Position numbers and translations under genes: made by a program. Below, piece by piece: positions 11,287-22,330 of a stretch of DNA of 64,000 bases. Location: NCBI GenBank assembly GCA_963969345.1, contig OZ017767.1, positions 11,476,471-11,540,470 of the forward strand. The letters run 5' to 3'. Below the pieces are notes generated by a model. That model saw nothing but the letters and a program-made list of their open reading frames with translations. It was not told the origin of the DNA and made no database searches. This stretch comes from Turbatrix aceti (lineage: Eukaryota; Nematoda; Chromadorea; Rhabditida; Panagrolaimidae). Numbering within the stretch: the first letter of the stretch is position 1; every line of letters begins with the position of its first letter.

Positions 11287-13231
11287 ATGACAAGCACCAT
11301 GGCTGGCCACAATCCATACGTCGTAATACCATCGCGTGAAACGTGTCCTGGATCCTGTGGTCGTGTGCTGATCAACGAGAGTACGGCACAATGGAGCGAT
11401 TGTCAGGTGAGTTGTTTTTTTTTAACGGCAAAAAAAATTGGGAGTTGTTTTTTTTCAAAGGCAAACAAAATTGGGATGTAAAAAAAAATTGTTGGTAAAA
11501 TGTGTGACTTGCTAATTACGGACTTGGAGTGTTTGGTTGTTTTTTTGTGCAGAACTGACAGCTACACGCGTTGTTTTTTTTCGCAAAAAAAATATTTTAT
11601 TGAATGCGGCAATAGAACAGCGTGCTAATTGTTTCACACAAAAAAAGGAAAAATTACGTTCAAAAACAAGTAAAAATGTTACAGAATTTTTTTTCGTTTT
11701 GAATTATTTCTAAATCGTAAAACAAATTTTTGAAGAAAGTAAAAAATTACAAAAAAAATTTATCTCATTGCCAAAAATTTTTTTGATGCCGCTTTTTGTT
11801 TACAGATTTTTCACGACTCACCCTCAATTTTATATTTTTTAGGCTTGTCCATGGGGTACAAAAAAAATGGATCGTATCCATTGCAACGAGTGTACTAGTT
11901 TTCTTTCCGAATATGACATTTGTTTTTTCGTCTTTCACGCTTTGTTGCCCTTTATTGTCAACAGACTGTGCATACACGTATATTCATCGCCTTATGTGTC
12001 TTCGAAATTGAGATTGTAAGTCTTTATTTAAACAAAAAAATTTTTTGATTATAAAAAAAAAGTTTTAGAACACAAAAATGGGTATTTCTGCAATTTTTTT
12101 GTTCTTTTTTGGAATCATTTCTCGCTTTACTCCTTGCCATGATTTCGTTCAAACCGGTCGGTGAATTGGCTGTCTTCAAATGCCATAGCTCATACCTATA
12201 CGAGTGGTATCCTATGATATACAATCCCGTTATCAATTTTACACGAACTATGCGGTGTACTACAGAACTCGTTTATCCATTGTGAGTTTCAAACGGAAAA
12301 TGATTTTATTCAAAAAAATTGTTTTTTTTTTCAGATTTTCAATGCCTTACGTAATAGCAGGGTACAATTTGATACTGTTTGTCATCCTTCGATCGTCTTT
12401 GTACTGCTTTGCTATGTTTAAATCATCAAAAGCCTTACCGTCATTTCCGTATTATGCAATTTTGTGGACACTACCAGTTATCATCGTGTTTCATACACTT
12501 TTTGTGAGTTTTTTAGTTAAATAAAAAATTTATTAAAAATTTAAAAAAAAAATTATTTTAAAAAAAAGTTTTTTTAAATCAATTTTAAATAAAAAGTTAA
12601 TGTAAAATTATTTTGAAGTTTAAAATGCATACGTTTTTGAAAACAAAAAAATGCTAATGGAAAAAAAATAGAAACATTTTTTTATTTGTTTATTTTTACC
12701 TTTTTTTGATTAACATTTTTGTATTATAAAAACAATGACCGAAAAGTTTTACGTCGTTTGTTGGCCAAATTGTTCAATTTTCATTAAATGTTTATCAAAA
12801 GCAATAATCTGAATTTTTTATGAAAAAAATGTTGTAGCGAGTTTCTGATTTTTTGGTAAATTTTTTTCTCATTGAATTCAAAATTTTAGTCGGGTGTTTT
12901 CTACTTCACATATCCGTATATCTGCCTCTTTACAAGCCTCACCCTGACAGCCCTTCACCTGGCCAGTAACGGTCATCGGAACATCGTACCGGTGCTGAAG
13001 GAGGTCATCAGCGGTCTCGATCACGTCATGACCCTATTCCTCAACATGGCTCTCTTCGGTTTTTCGCTCTACACGATCTACATCTCGGTGCCTGTGTCGT
13101 ACTACCGGGCTTCGACGTCCAGCGTGCTGACAACCATAGGCTTCTGCGTGCCCCTGCCAACTCTGTTTTACATCTTTACCATCAGACTCACGACTCCGCC
13201 ACGACCACCCCAGAGGTACGCGGGGTTCTAG
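11287..13231 (+). CDS. jamp-1: JAMP (JNK1-associated membrane protein) homologue
   Basis: JAMP is a multi-pass ER membrane protein that links the proteasome and the ER-associated degradation machinery. Five exons: 11,287-11,406; 11,843-12,015; 12,069-12,281; 12,335-12,503; 12,890-13,231, giving 338 aa (human 311). Family signatures: CPGSCGRV near the N-terminus, the Cys pairs in ACPWGTKKMDRIHCNECTSF, FKPVGELAVFKC and YEWYPMIYNP in the middle, and GFCVPLPTLFYIFTIRLT near the C-terminus. Exon 3 uses the TTTTAG acceptor at 12,068; this gives an open frame leading into LESFLALLLAMISFKPV, which aligns with the family. ATG 11,299 is an alternative start. A possible AATAAA signal lies near 13,300. 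Confidence 0.9.
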
Positions 13232-14760
13232 GACGTCACCTGTGATCAGGCATGCTTGGATTGTTGGTTTCAACGCATTCTGAGGACTCGTTCGGTATCA
13301 ATAAATTTTGAATGGTTTAACAGTGACTAAAGGGTAATAAAATATTTAGTTTTTGGATGGATTGCGGTTTTTTGCCGCACACTTTTGTGGTAATTTAAAG
13401 AATGGTTTTTTTGGGGTGCAATTTTTCTTGCAACGGATAATGTGTAATATTCTGATGTTTATGTTTGTCAACAAATTACAATTTTTTTTGTTAAAAAAAA
13501 TGTTCTTTTCAACTTTTTGAGGCGAGGAAAATTTTTTTTTAAAACAAATTGAAAACTTTAAGCAACGTTTTTTTGTTTTTGTGTATTATTTAAATTATTG
13601 TTTTGGTTTTTTGGTGATTCAAGTTGTGATTTTTTTCCGTTGTCTGGTAATTCAAAAAATGTTTTTTAACAGTACAGTTTTTTTCTTGTGTCGGATAATG
13701 TATTCCGATGCTTGCTCAAAAATTGGTTATATAATTTAATTTAAAAAATAATACGATTTTGGGGCGAGGGAAATAGCAAAATAAGTAACACAAAATAACG
13801 TTTTATTATGAAATAAAAAAGTTACAATGTTACGTTTACATTTGTTACTTATATACATACGGTATTTTATTGCTTTTTTATTACAGATTGCGATTTTTTT
13901 CTTCAAAAAAAATGTGGTAAAAAAGAGTTTATGAGAAAGTAGCAGGTTACAATTTTATTCTTATTTGCATTTTTGTTACGTTTTTTAGATCGTTTTTTTT
14001 TCAATTGTGTATTTTTTGATCAAACTACACTTTTTCGTTCTCTGTTTTATTCTTTTTATTTATTTTTTTGTTTTGCATCCAATAAATTTATCACACTGCC
14101 TGTTTTCGTGTTTTTGACGTCCAAAAAAAGTTTTATCTATTGCTTCGCTTTTTTTGACACCACATTTTCGTTCGCGATTCTTTCCGAACATCTGCGTTGT
14201 ACCAACAACAAGTTTTCAATTTTTTGTCCTGTTTGTGATTTTTAATCCGCGAACACTTTTCTTTCACTGATTGTTGGATTTTTTTTCATCCCCGGTGTTG
14301 ACAAGTGCAACTTTGCTTCAGCCCCTGTACTTCATCGTCTTCATCATCGTCGTCCCCATCGAGGGGCCTCGTGTCGGGCCCGCCACCTCAACACTGATCG
14401 TCGGACACTCCTTATTATTCACACTGTGTCAAATCACGCAAAATTGAGTCAACAACCAACGTTCGGTGGTGTTTGTTTGTTGTTAAGCGAGCGCGTGCAG
14501 CCCCCGCAGGCTGCGCCTTTTTATTCAATCAAAACAGCGCTGCATACATTTTTTGTCCGTCGTCGTGGTCACCGGTGCTCGCTACCATGCATGCTCGAAG
14601 GCAAACCAGGGGAACGAGTCGTAGGAGAGGAGTGTGAGTAGTCCCCACCCCCCCCCCCCTTTCCCTTCTTGCAGTCCAGGTGTGCTTACACCGGGGCAGC
14701 AACGCAACGCAACGTCTTTCTTGTTGTCCCATACGGCTCGTCCAGTCCGCTGCTGCTGCG
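13232..14760. other. Intergenic, JAMP to PGAP3
   Basis: A+T-rich to about 14,250, then more G+C-rich up to the PGAP3 start, including a poly-C run near 14,647-14,661. No extra exon supported. The long T-rich open frame at 13,973-14,245 is low-complexity and not believable. Confidence 0.45.
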
Positions 14761-17700
14761 ATGGATGAGCAGCATCGATCGCGACTATTGCAACCCGCTC
14801 TGACCCTGATCGCTGTCCTCTTCTTCTTCGTCGCCCCCAGCCAAGCGTCGGTCGGCGACCGTTACTCCTACTTCCAGGACTGCATTGCCTTCTGCCGAAG
14901 CGACCTTGACTGCCCGATTTATCCCTTTGCCTACGCATGGACAACCTCCAGGTGCTTCAAATGCAGGCGACAGTGTATGGAAGAAACCATCGGGATCCTG
15001 GATAGTCATGGTTATCCCCTTCCCCAGTTCTACGGAAAATGGCCATTTTCCTCGATTGAAATCGACGTTGCAGGATGGTTTGTGCTGATACAGGAGCCTG
15101 CATCGGTGCTCTTCTCGCTCGGGAACCTTCTCACAGTCATGCGGATGCACACGAGGGTATCCAGGGAGATAGACGATGACTACAGGATCAAGTTTCTCTG
15201 GCAGACGTACACGCATGTTGGATCGGCAGTCTGGATTGCGTCTTCACTCTTTCACGCTAGGGATTTTTGGCTCACAGAAGTTGTGGATTACATTGCGGCT
15301 TGTGCACTCATATTTTTTGCATTTTTTGTTGCTATTTCTTTTACCTGTCCGACACTTCAGACGACGATTACTGGAATTAAGGCGTAAGATTTGGGGGAAA
15401 TGGCGTTTTTGTGGTTACGATTACAAAAAAAATTCGGACTCCAAACATTGAATTTTTTTCCTAAATTGAGATCATTATAAATAAAAACGAAAAAGTGAAA
15501 AATGAAAAAAAAATATTTTTGTAAAAATTTTATTTTTTAGTTTTTTGTTTTTTTATATTAAAATTTTTCATGTATTTTTAACCTTTTAAAATTTTTAATT
15601 TAGAATTAATTTAAAAAGAATTATAAATTTTTACATTATCTGTTTTAAAAAAACAACCTTCGCACTTTTTTTTCAAAAAATTCTCAAAATATAAGACGCA
15701 GACCTTAAGAGGCAGTCCACGACAGGATTTAGGAACAAGGGGAGGACGAGGACAAGGCTTTTTTACACTATCAAATGTTTTGAGCCAGAATTGTTCCCCA
15801 CCCCTAGGAAGGTCTAAAACCGCGATACACAGATTTTAAAAAAAATCGGAATCTGTAGTTTTGGCATCTGGAAGGTTTTGACACAAGTTGATGCCACGCG
15901 CTGTGTTCATGAGGAAACGAGCTGAAAAATTTTTTACAGGGGTTTTCATGAACTGGGAACACAATGTCGTTATCAGATTTTTTTTATCGTTACTGTAAGT
16001 GCCACTTTTAGGCTAAATTTTTAGGTTTTTTGGCTACCATACTTTTGTTTTTTTGTTGGGGAAAATGTGATATAGCCTATCTTTTTCCCCGTGTTTTGAC
16101 GCGTCGAATGAGGTAAAACTCAGAATTTTCTGAATCGGGCTTCATTGCCATCCGCGGGCTTTTATGGTGCGCACTCGAGAAAACGCGCGCAAAATACCGC
16201 TTTTTCTGTGCGAGTGACAAAAAAACTGCGTGCGCGCACGTAAAAGGAGTCATGTTCAAAAAAAAGCCCTGAAGCCAATTTTTGATTTTCATGTCTGCGG
16301 TCCCCTGAATAGGCTTTAGCATGTCCCAAATATCACTTTAAGCTAGTTGAGCTTTTTATCGGATAATTTTGCACAAAGTTACAGTGTTTGAAAGTTTCAT
16401 GTTTTTTCAATGCCTGTGGCGGTGCCCAATATTGTCAGATAAAAACCCTGAAAATCTAGAATCAATCTTTGGGACATGCTTGAGTCGACCAAATTGACCG
16501 CGAGCATAAAAAACAAAAATTGGCTTCAGGGCCTTTTTTTGAATATGACTCCTTTTACGTGCGCGCACGCAGTTTTTTTGTCACTCGCAGCGATATTGCG
16601 CACGTTTTCTCGAGTGCGCACCATAAAAGCCCGCGGATGGCAACGAAGCCCGATTCAGAAAATTCTGAGTTTTACCTCATTCGACGCGTCAAAACACGGG
16701 AAAAAAGATAGGCTATATCACATTTTCCCCAACAAAAAAACAAAAGTATGGTAGCCAAAAAACCTAAAAATTTAGCCTAAAAGTGGCACTTACAGTAACG
16801 ATAAAAAAAATCTGATAACGACATTGTGTTCCCAGTCTATAAAAACCCCTGTAAAAAATTTTTCAGCTCTTTTCCTCATGAACACAGCGCGTGGCATCAA
16901 CTTGTGTCAAAACCTTCCAGATGCCAAAACTACAGATTCCGATTTTTTTAAAAATCTGTGTATCGCGGTTTTAGACCTTCCTAGGGGTGGGGAACAATTC
17001 TGGCTCAAAACATTTGATAGTGTAAAAAAGCCTTGTCCTCGGTCCGAAATCCTGTCGTGGACTGCCTCTTAAAAATTTTTTTGTACCTTGGTTTTTTTGA
17101 ACGTTTTTTCAGTCACGAATTGTGACGTCACAGATTTCAGATTTTTGTGTTTTATGTCAAAATAACGTCTGAGTTTGGGCCTCGGCGTAAAACAACTCTT
17201 TTTTGGTGTTTTTTGAAAACACTTGTTCAAATAACGATATCGTAGGAAAATTGGACAAAAAATAGATTATAACATCCATGCATACGTCATTTCATCGATT
17301 TGACGCAATTCGATATATTTTTGATGTATTTGTTATTCTGTACTGGCAGGTATGAATATTTGCTTTTTTCTTGTTCATAACTCCTATAAATATTCTTTAT
17401 ACGCAAAAATGAAGAAAACCGAACAAAAACAGTCATCACTGTTTTTGCCTGCATCACTGCATCACGAGCAAGGCGATTTGGCCAACTCCGCGATTTGGCC
17501 AACTCCGCCAAATCGCCTTGCTCGTGATGCAGTGGGCGATTTGGCGTATTTGGCCAAATCGCCCGCTGCGAGAGTACTCGACGCGCACGCAACCAGAAGT
17601 TGAGCGAGCAGAGTTGTTCAATTCGACAGTTTTCAGTGCTCGCTCTGCTCGCGCTCTTTGAGCAATTCAATTTTCCGTGCTCGCTCTGCTCATGCTCTTT

Positions 17701-19739
17701 GAGTTCCTAAAATTTTCGCGCTCGCTCCGCTCGCGCTCTTTTATTCTCAGATTCTCTGCTCTTGCTCTGCTCACGCTCGTGAGTTGAGCAGGAGCGAGCA
17801 ATGAGCAAACATGGCTCACACATAAAAAAGTGAATTTTGAGCCAAAATTCAGTTCCTCACTAAAAGAAAGACCGTATACTCTTTGGAGATACCCCCAACA
17901 TCGTGTTTTTGATCGAAACTACCAGTATTTTAGTATTTGTAGCACTAAATTTATAGTGAGCAGTGCTGATTTTAAAAATTTCTCTTGCTCGCTCTGCTCG
18001 CGCTCTTTGAGCAATTCAATTTTTCGTGCTCGCTCTGCTCACGCTCATTGAGCACTCCAATTTTTCGCGCTCGCTCCGCTCGCGCTCGTGAGCTGAGCAG
18101 TGAGCGAGCAGTGAGCAGGAGCAATTTGGTGAGCATCGAACAACTCTGTGAGCGAGCTTTTTTTGCGTTTGTTTTTTGAAAGTGATATCTGTTCGTCGGC
18201 ATTTTTCGTGTTTTCATAGTTGTTTCTTCGTTTTGGCCTTTTCCAATGTTATTAAGCTCAGTCTGGCGAGTCCAAACCGTTGTTTATCTGAGTTGATTGC
18301 TTTACTGCAAAGCTCAGTACATCGCTTCAAAATCATCAAATTTTTTTATGCATTTTCAATCATTCTGGATCCAAAAGTGAAAGTTTTTGAGTTTTTTGGT
18401 TGTTTTGGTTTTCCCGCCGAGTGTAGAGTAGGTCGCAGTGTTGTATAAACTCAAAAACGTTCACTTTTAGATCCAGAAAAAAATTGATGATTTTGAAGCG
18501 ATGTACTGAGCTTTGCAGTAAAGCAATCAACTCAGATAAACAACGGTTTGGACTCGCCAGACTGAGCTTAATAACATTGGAAAAGGCCAAAACGAAGAAA
18601 CAACTATGAATACACGAAAAATGCCGACGAACAGATATCACTTTCAAAAAACAAACGCAAAAAAAGCTCGCTCAACTTCTGGTTGCGTGCGCGTCGAGTA
18701 CTCTCGCAGCGGGCGATTTGGCCAAATACGCCAAATCGCATCACTGCATCACGAGCAAGGCGATTTGGCGGAGTTGGCCAAATCGCGGAGTTGGCCAAAT
18801 CGCCTTGCTCGTGATGCAGTGATGCAGGCAAAAACAGTGATGCCTGTATCACTGTTTTTGTTTCTTTTTGTGTTTTTTGTTCGTTGCAAAGAAGAAAATG
18901 AAAATAAAACGCAAGTAAATGAAATGAGCTCCCAGTGCATCAACGAATTGTACAAAAATAACGTATTAACGTGGCGTTACAAACCATTGTTCGATTTTAT
19001 CACAATAAATGCGAATTAACTTCTTGCCCAAGTGTCGGCAGGAAAAACGTTGATTTTTCAGCATTTTACTTCTGTAAAATAGTTCAGAAGTTTTGTAGCC
19101 AAAATGACGCAAAAAGGTGAAGTGATTGAAATTTTTAAAGCCATGTAAAAAAATGTCGTTTTTCATGCGTCAAACTTCTTCTAGAAGTAAAATTCTAAAA
19201 ATATGCAGAAAAAACCAAGGTAGAAAAAAATTTTTAAGGTCTGCGTCTTATATTTTTAGAGGATTTTTGGATCAAAAAATAAATATTTTTGTTTTTAGCT
19301 GGACAATCCTCGGCATAGCAGTGATCTTGTTCTACGGTAGTCACATTTTTTACCTCCTGGTACGACTTTTTTTTACTCTTGCAAAAATCACCCTTTATAT
19401 AATACAATAATTTTTTAGTCAAACTTTGATTACCGTCACAACATGTTCTACTGCATCGTTCTCTCGGCTGCCACCGCCGTCATCTACCTCACCTGGGCGG
19501 GCTACGAGGTATTCCAGGGCCGAGGTCGCTCATCGATGATTTACATGCTGGCAGTCATTGTTTTTGCCCTTCTTGGCGGCGTTTTTGAGGTCTTCGATTT
19601 CCCGCCTGTATTTGGGATCTTTGATGCGCATGCTATTTTTCACGCCATGACCATACCAACGCCGCTATTTCTCGCGGAATTTGTCATACGCGAGGCGCAT
19701 CACGAGTTTGAAGAACTCAAAAAATCTAAACTTTTCTGA
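14761..19739 (+). CDS. PGAP3/PER1 homologue (GPI-anchor lipid remodelling)
   Basis: PGAP3 removes a fatty acid from GPI anchors after attachment; it belongs to the CREST superfamily of membrane hydrolases. Three exons: 14,761-15,383; 19,299-19,359; 19,419-19,739, giving 334 aa (human 320). There is a signal peptide, then Cys-rich luminal sequence, QFYGKWPF and QEPAS, and the superfamily residues in SSLFHARD and DAHAIFHAMTIP. Between GKWPF and QEPAS this protein has about eight more residues than I recall from the human protein. The first intron is 3.9 kb and is made of nested mobile elements, yet its ends are intact (GC|GTAAGA and TTTTTAG|CTGG) and the phase is kept. An AATAAA lies near 19,842. 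Confidence 0.92.
15709..17068. mobile_element. TTAA-flanked palindromic element, copy 1
   Basis: A 1360-base near-perfect hairpin. It starts GAGGCAGTCCACGACAGGAT and ends with the reverse complement, and it is flanked on both sides by TTAA (15,705-15,708 and 17,069-17,072). The two arms meet near 16,390. Removing the element leaves a single TTAA and restores the left terminal repeat of the surrounding element, so it inserted into that element. TTAA duplication is typical of piggyBac-type transposition, but the ends are not the usual CCC, so the family is inferred. No transposase. Confidence 0.8.
17431..18849. mobile_element. Palindromic element with GCGATTTGGCC repeats
   Basis: The left arm starts near GTCATCACTGTTTTTGCCTG (17,432), and its reverse complement closes the right arm near 18,847. 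Within each arm the unit GGCGATTTGGCC(A/G) is repeated several times with CTTGCTCGTGATGCAGTG between. The arms meet near 18,420. The left arm is interrupted by a hAT-like element at 17,609-18,148; without it the arms pair through CCAGAAGTTGAGCGAGC and onward. It lies inside the outer element of the PGAP3 intron. Confidence 0.65.
17609..18148. mobile_element. hAT-like miniature element with GAGC-rich interior
   Basis: 540 bases bounded by terminal inverted repeats CAGAGTTGTTC and GAACAACTCTG. The 8-base sequence TGAGCGAG is duplicated on both sides (17,601-17,608 and 18,149-18,156). An 8-base duplication and CAG ends are hAT-superfamily traits. The interior is mostly imperfect repeats of GCTCGCTCTGCTC and its inverse, separated by short AT-rich pieces. 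It sits in the left arm of a palindrome whose right arm is uninterrupted, which independently proves the insertion. No coding capacity. Confidence 0.8.
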
Positions 19740-20189
19740 AAATTTTATATTGTATCAAAAACAAAGTAATATAACGGGTTACTGTACTTTTTATGTCATG
19801 TATATTTTGTTCGGTCGTTTTGTTTGTTTGTTGGGTTGTTGCAATAAATTTGGAAATTTTTGATACGTATTACAACATCACCGGAAACAGAGCGTCCTGG
19901 GTCCACAGACTTCCTTCCTTGCAAACGAAATCTGAAATTACGACACCAAAGAAGTAACAAATTATCAAAGATGATTCATATTTTAAAAATAAATGGCCAA
20001 TTATGACAAAAATGAAAAAAATATCGACATAAACCTCCGTGAATAAAGTTGTGCTAATCAACATCATTCAGAATCAGGGCATTGCTTACAAGATCTGGAA
20101 TGCCATTGGTCGTAATACTTCTAATTTTACTTCTAATTCCGTTTTTTATCAATATTGATAGTGATATCGTGTTTTCTGTAAACGCTAAG
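19740..20189. other. Intergenic, PGAP3 to inverted gene pair
   Basis: It holds the PGAP3 3' flank and the saposin fragment at 19,878-19,931. Nothing else recognised. Confidence 0.5.
19878..19931 (-). pseudogene. Saposin-like gene fragment
   Basis: On the - strand, a TAATTTCAG acceptor is followed by codons reading ISFARKEVCGPRTLCFR and a stop. The saposin gene at 26,405 has VCGPRTLCVR at the same place after its acceptor, with matching intron position. No first exon is recognisable upstream, and the stop falls before the remaining Cys. This is a relic of another member of the saposin group, on the far side of the inverted gene pair. Confidence 0.6.
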
Positions 20190-20461
20190 AATTCAAAACA
20201 TTGATATTTAGGACTCCGCTCGAAATCCACACAGTACGGCGTACAACCCGGTCAGAAGTCAACACACAAGTTTATAATCTGATTGTTGACAAAAAAACTA
20301 AAATGATATTCTGACATCATTTTTGTCTTTGTGTGTCAATTCGACGTTCCGTGATCCATGCAAATGAGAAAGGCGCCGACGGGCTAACGTGGCAGAGCCG
20401 ATTAGCCTGTTACGATCACTTCCTCCCGCCAGCCCCGGCGGGAACATGCTCGTCATAGGTG

Positions 20462-20468
20462 TATAAAA
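20462..20468 (+). promoter_or_regulatory. TATA box of secreted-protein gene, copy 1
   Basis: TATAAAA lies 57 bases upstream of the ATG at 20,525, followed by a C-rich stretch. A strong TATA box at this distance fits a highly expressed gene. Confidence 0.6.
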
Positions 20469-20524
20469 GCTCTCCCCCGCGGCACAATGGGCATCACAAC
20501 TCGGTTTCGAGTACAACTTCAATC

Positions 20525-21897
20525 ATGTTTTCGATGAAAGCAGCTCTCGTCCTCGGTCTTGTGGCTCTTGCAGGTGGGCATCGGTTTTCAGTTCATTTTC
20601 ACTGAGGAACCATTTCAGCCGGAGATTCGTTCAAAAACAAATACGGTTCGTGCCGATCCAACTACGGCAACTTCTGGAAGGTGCCGTCTGGCAACTCTCA
20701 ACCCAACATCATTGAATACCTTACCGACATCACGTCCGACACCTACGTCAGCCTGACGGTCACGACTACGATTACCGCCGAATACCAGACTTGGCTGAGC
20801 TCGTTCACGACCGCCATCGACGGCTACCTCTCCCTGGGTCTCTCAGAAGAGGAGATCCTCATCAAAGTCAGCTCGCAGCTCCTCATCCTCAAGTACCAGT
20901 ACCCTGACGTCTACGCCATCGTCAAGAGCGCTCAGCTCGGCTCCCTCGGCTCGATCGAGGACCTCGTCAGCATCGCCGCCGAGTTCCAGACCAACTCTGT
21001 CCTTGGCGAGATCCAGGTCAACGGCGAGGCTTTCCTTGCTCAGCTCGTCGCGTCGGTGCCCTCGGAGTACCAGAGCTCCTTCCAGGCCTTCGTGACCGCC
21101 AACCTCGAGTCCATCGTCTCCAGCACGACGCTCACGGTCAGCGAGAAGCTCGCCCAGATCTACGAGCAGATTTCGACCGTCTACTTTGTCAGCTACCCGG
21201 CGGCCCAGGCCAGCATCCAGGTGTCCCAGATCAGCGGCTTCGGCTCGTTCGGAAGCTTCTTCAACGTCGCCAAGCGCTACTACCAGGTGCAGCTCGCTTC
21301 CACCTACTTCTCCGGCTCGTCTGCCCAGTTCCTCATCGACTTCAACGCCACCATCCTTTCGTCGACGCTGCCCAAGGTCCAGAAGGCCCAGCTCAACACG
21401 ATCCTCAAGAACCTGACGATCACGTTCGAGACCGTCACCGACGTCTCCGCCCGCATCGAGCTCTTCTCCGAGATCTACGAAAACTTCATCTCGCTGAACC
21501 CGGTCCTCGCTGGATACTGGAACGGTCTTCAGTTCGGTTCTTTCGGATCCCTCTACGAGATTCTGACTCTTTCTGTCTACGTGAGTTTTTTATTTGGGGA
21601 AAATTTACCCCAAGATTGATTTTTTAGTTCGGTCAGCTGCCGCCCGCCTACGTTCCTCCTACCGGCGCCACGGAAGAAGCCACCACTGTTGAGGTATCCA
21701 CTGTTGAGGCATCCACAGTTGAAGCCAGCACCGTCGAAGCGTCTACCGTTGAAGCATCTACAGTCGAGGCATCTACCGTCGAGGCATCTACCGTTGAAGC
21801 ATCCACTGTTGAGGCTTCCACCGTTGAATCATCGACCACTCAGGTTTACGAAACCACCATCGGCGAATTCTCGTGCGTCTGCAGCACCCCAGCCTAA
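20525..21897 (+). CDS. Secreted protein with STVEA repeats, copy 1
   Basis: Unrecognised family. Three exons: 20,525-20,573; 20,619-21,580; 21,628-21,897, giving 426 aa. Exon 1 encodes a signal peptide (MFSMKAALVLGLVALA). The main exon is helical, rich in Ser, Glu and Gln. It contains three GS(F/L)GS turns (LGSLGSIEDL, FGSFGSFFNV, FGSFGSLYEI) spaced 90-110 residues apart, suggesting an internal repeat of about 100 residues. The last exon carries about nine copies of the pentad STVEA and ends with a Cys pair. Codons are strongly biased to C and G in the third position, unlike the A+T-rich surroundings, which suggests very high expression. An AATAAA lies near 21,999. Role unknown; secretion is the only safe inference. 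Confidence 0.85.
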
Positions 21898-22147
21898 CTT
21901 TGCCGTCGTTTGTCACTACAAGGGCCACTTCAAATGTGTAGCGACTGTAAACCGCTGTTTGTCCTTGTCAAATCGTAGTTTAGTCCACTGAAATATGTGA
22001 AATAAAATTATTTTATAAACTGTCTAGTCATAAAAGGATCTTTGTTGTAGACCTTACAAGTTGTGTGGGCGAAGGCGCTCAGAAACAGATAGAGCCCATT
22101 AGATATCAGTTAAACCCTAATGGACCCTTAGGAATGGGGACGAAAAT

Positions 22148-22190
22148 GTGAAGTCACCGTGGGCCACGTAGAGAGCCACGGTGACTTCAC
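22148..22190. repeat. Short perfect hairpin downstream of gene copy 1
   Basis: GTGAAGTCACCGTGG and its exact reverse complement (15 bases each) are separated by a 13-base loop, about 250 bases after the stop codon. It recurs at 23,483-23,525 in the other arm. Confidence 0.7.
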
Positions 22191-22330
22191 CTTAAATCTG
22201 TTAATATAAATAGTGTTATGAGTATTCAATAATTAGTTCAATCGTGTAATCGTATTGTCACTCAAAAAAAATTAAAAGGTAATATGCTAAGTCAATTCGT
22301 ACAGCTGGCTCAAGCCCTGAAAAGCGCCAG

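Larger units (their letters stand above)
15686..19255. mobile_element. Outer inverted-repeat element filling the PGAP3 intron
   Basis: The left end AAAATATAAGACGCAGACC (15,686-15,704) recurs inverted at about 19,237-19,255. The match continues through TTAAAAATTTTTTT and ACCTTGGTTTTTT once the TTAA element at 15,709-17,068 is skipped. This gives terminal inverted repeats of about 50 bases around an interior of about 2.1 kb. The right end lies about 43 bases from the PGAP3 exon 2 acceptor. No transposase frame is present, so it is non-autonomous. Family not identified; TA or TAT target duplication is possible but not decisive. Confidence 0.65.
20190..22330. repeat. Left arm of a 5.3 kb inverted duplication
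   Basis: About 2.14 kb whose reverse complement is 23,344-25,482. Positions x and 45,673-x pair across nearly the whole arm, including promoter, three exons, introns and 3' flank. Differences I can see: a 4-base insertion near the outer end (20,207-20,210), one C/T change near 20,222, and one base in an A-run near 22,320. The spacer between arms is 22,331-23,343. Confidence 0.9.

Noticed and set aside
17352..18852. Tandem GAGCGAGC and GCGATTTGGCC units considered as a CRISPR-like array
   Set aside because: This is a nuclear nematode sequence, units vary, spacers are not unique, and the repeats are explained by palindromic and hAT-like elements.
7165..19739. Tight operon of seipin, JAMP and PGAP3
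   Set aside because: Gaps of 2.5 and 1.5 kb are far larger than the usual ~100-base spacing of nematode operons; I see no direct sign of co-transcription.
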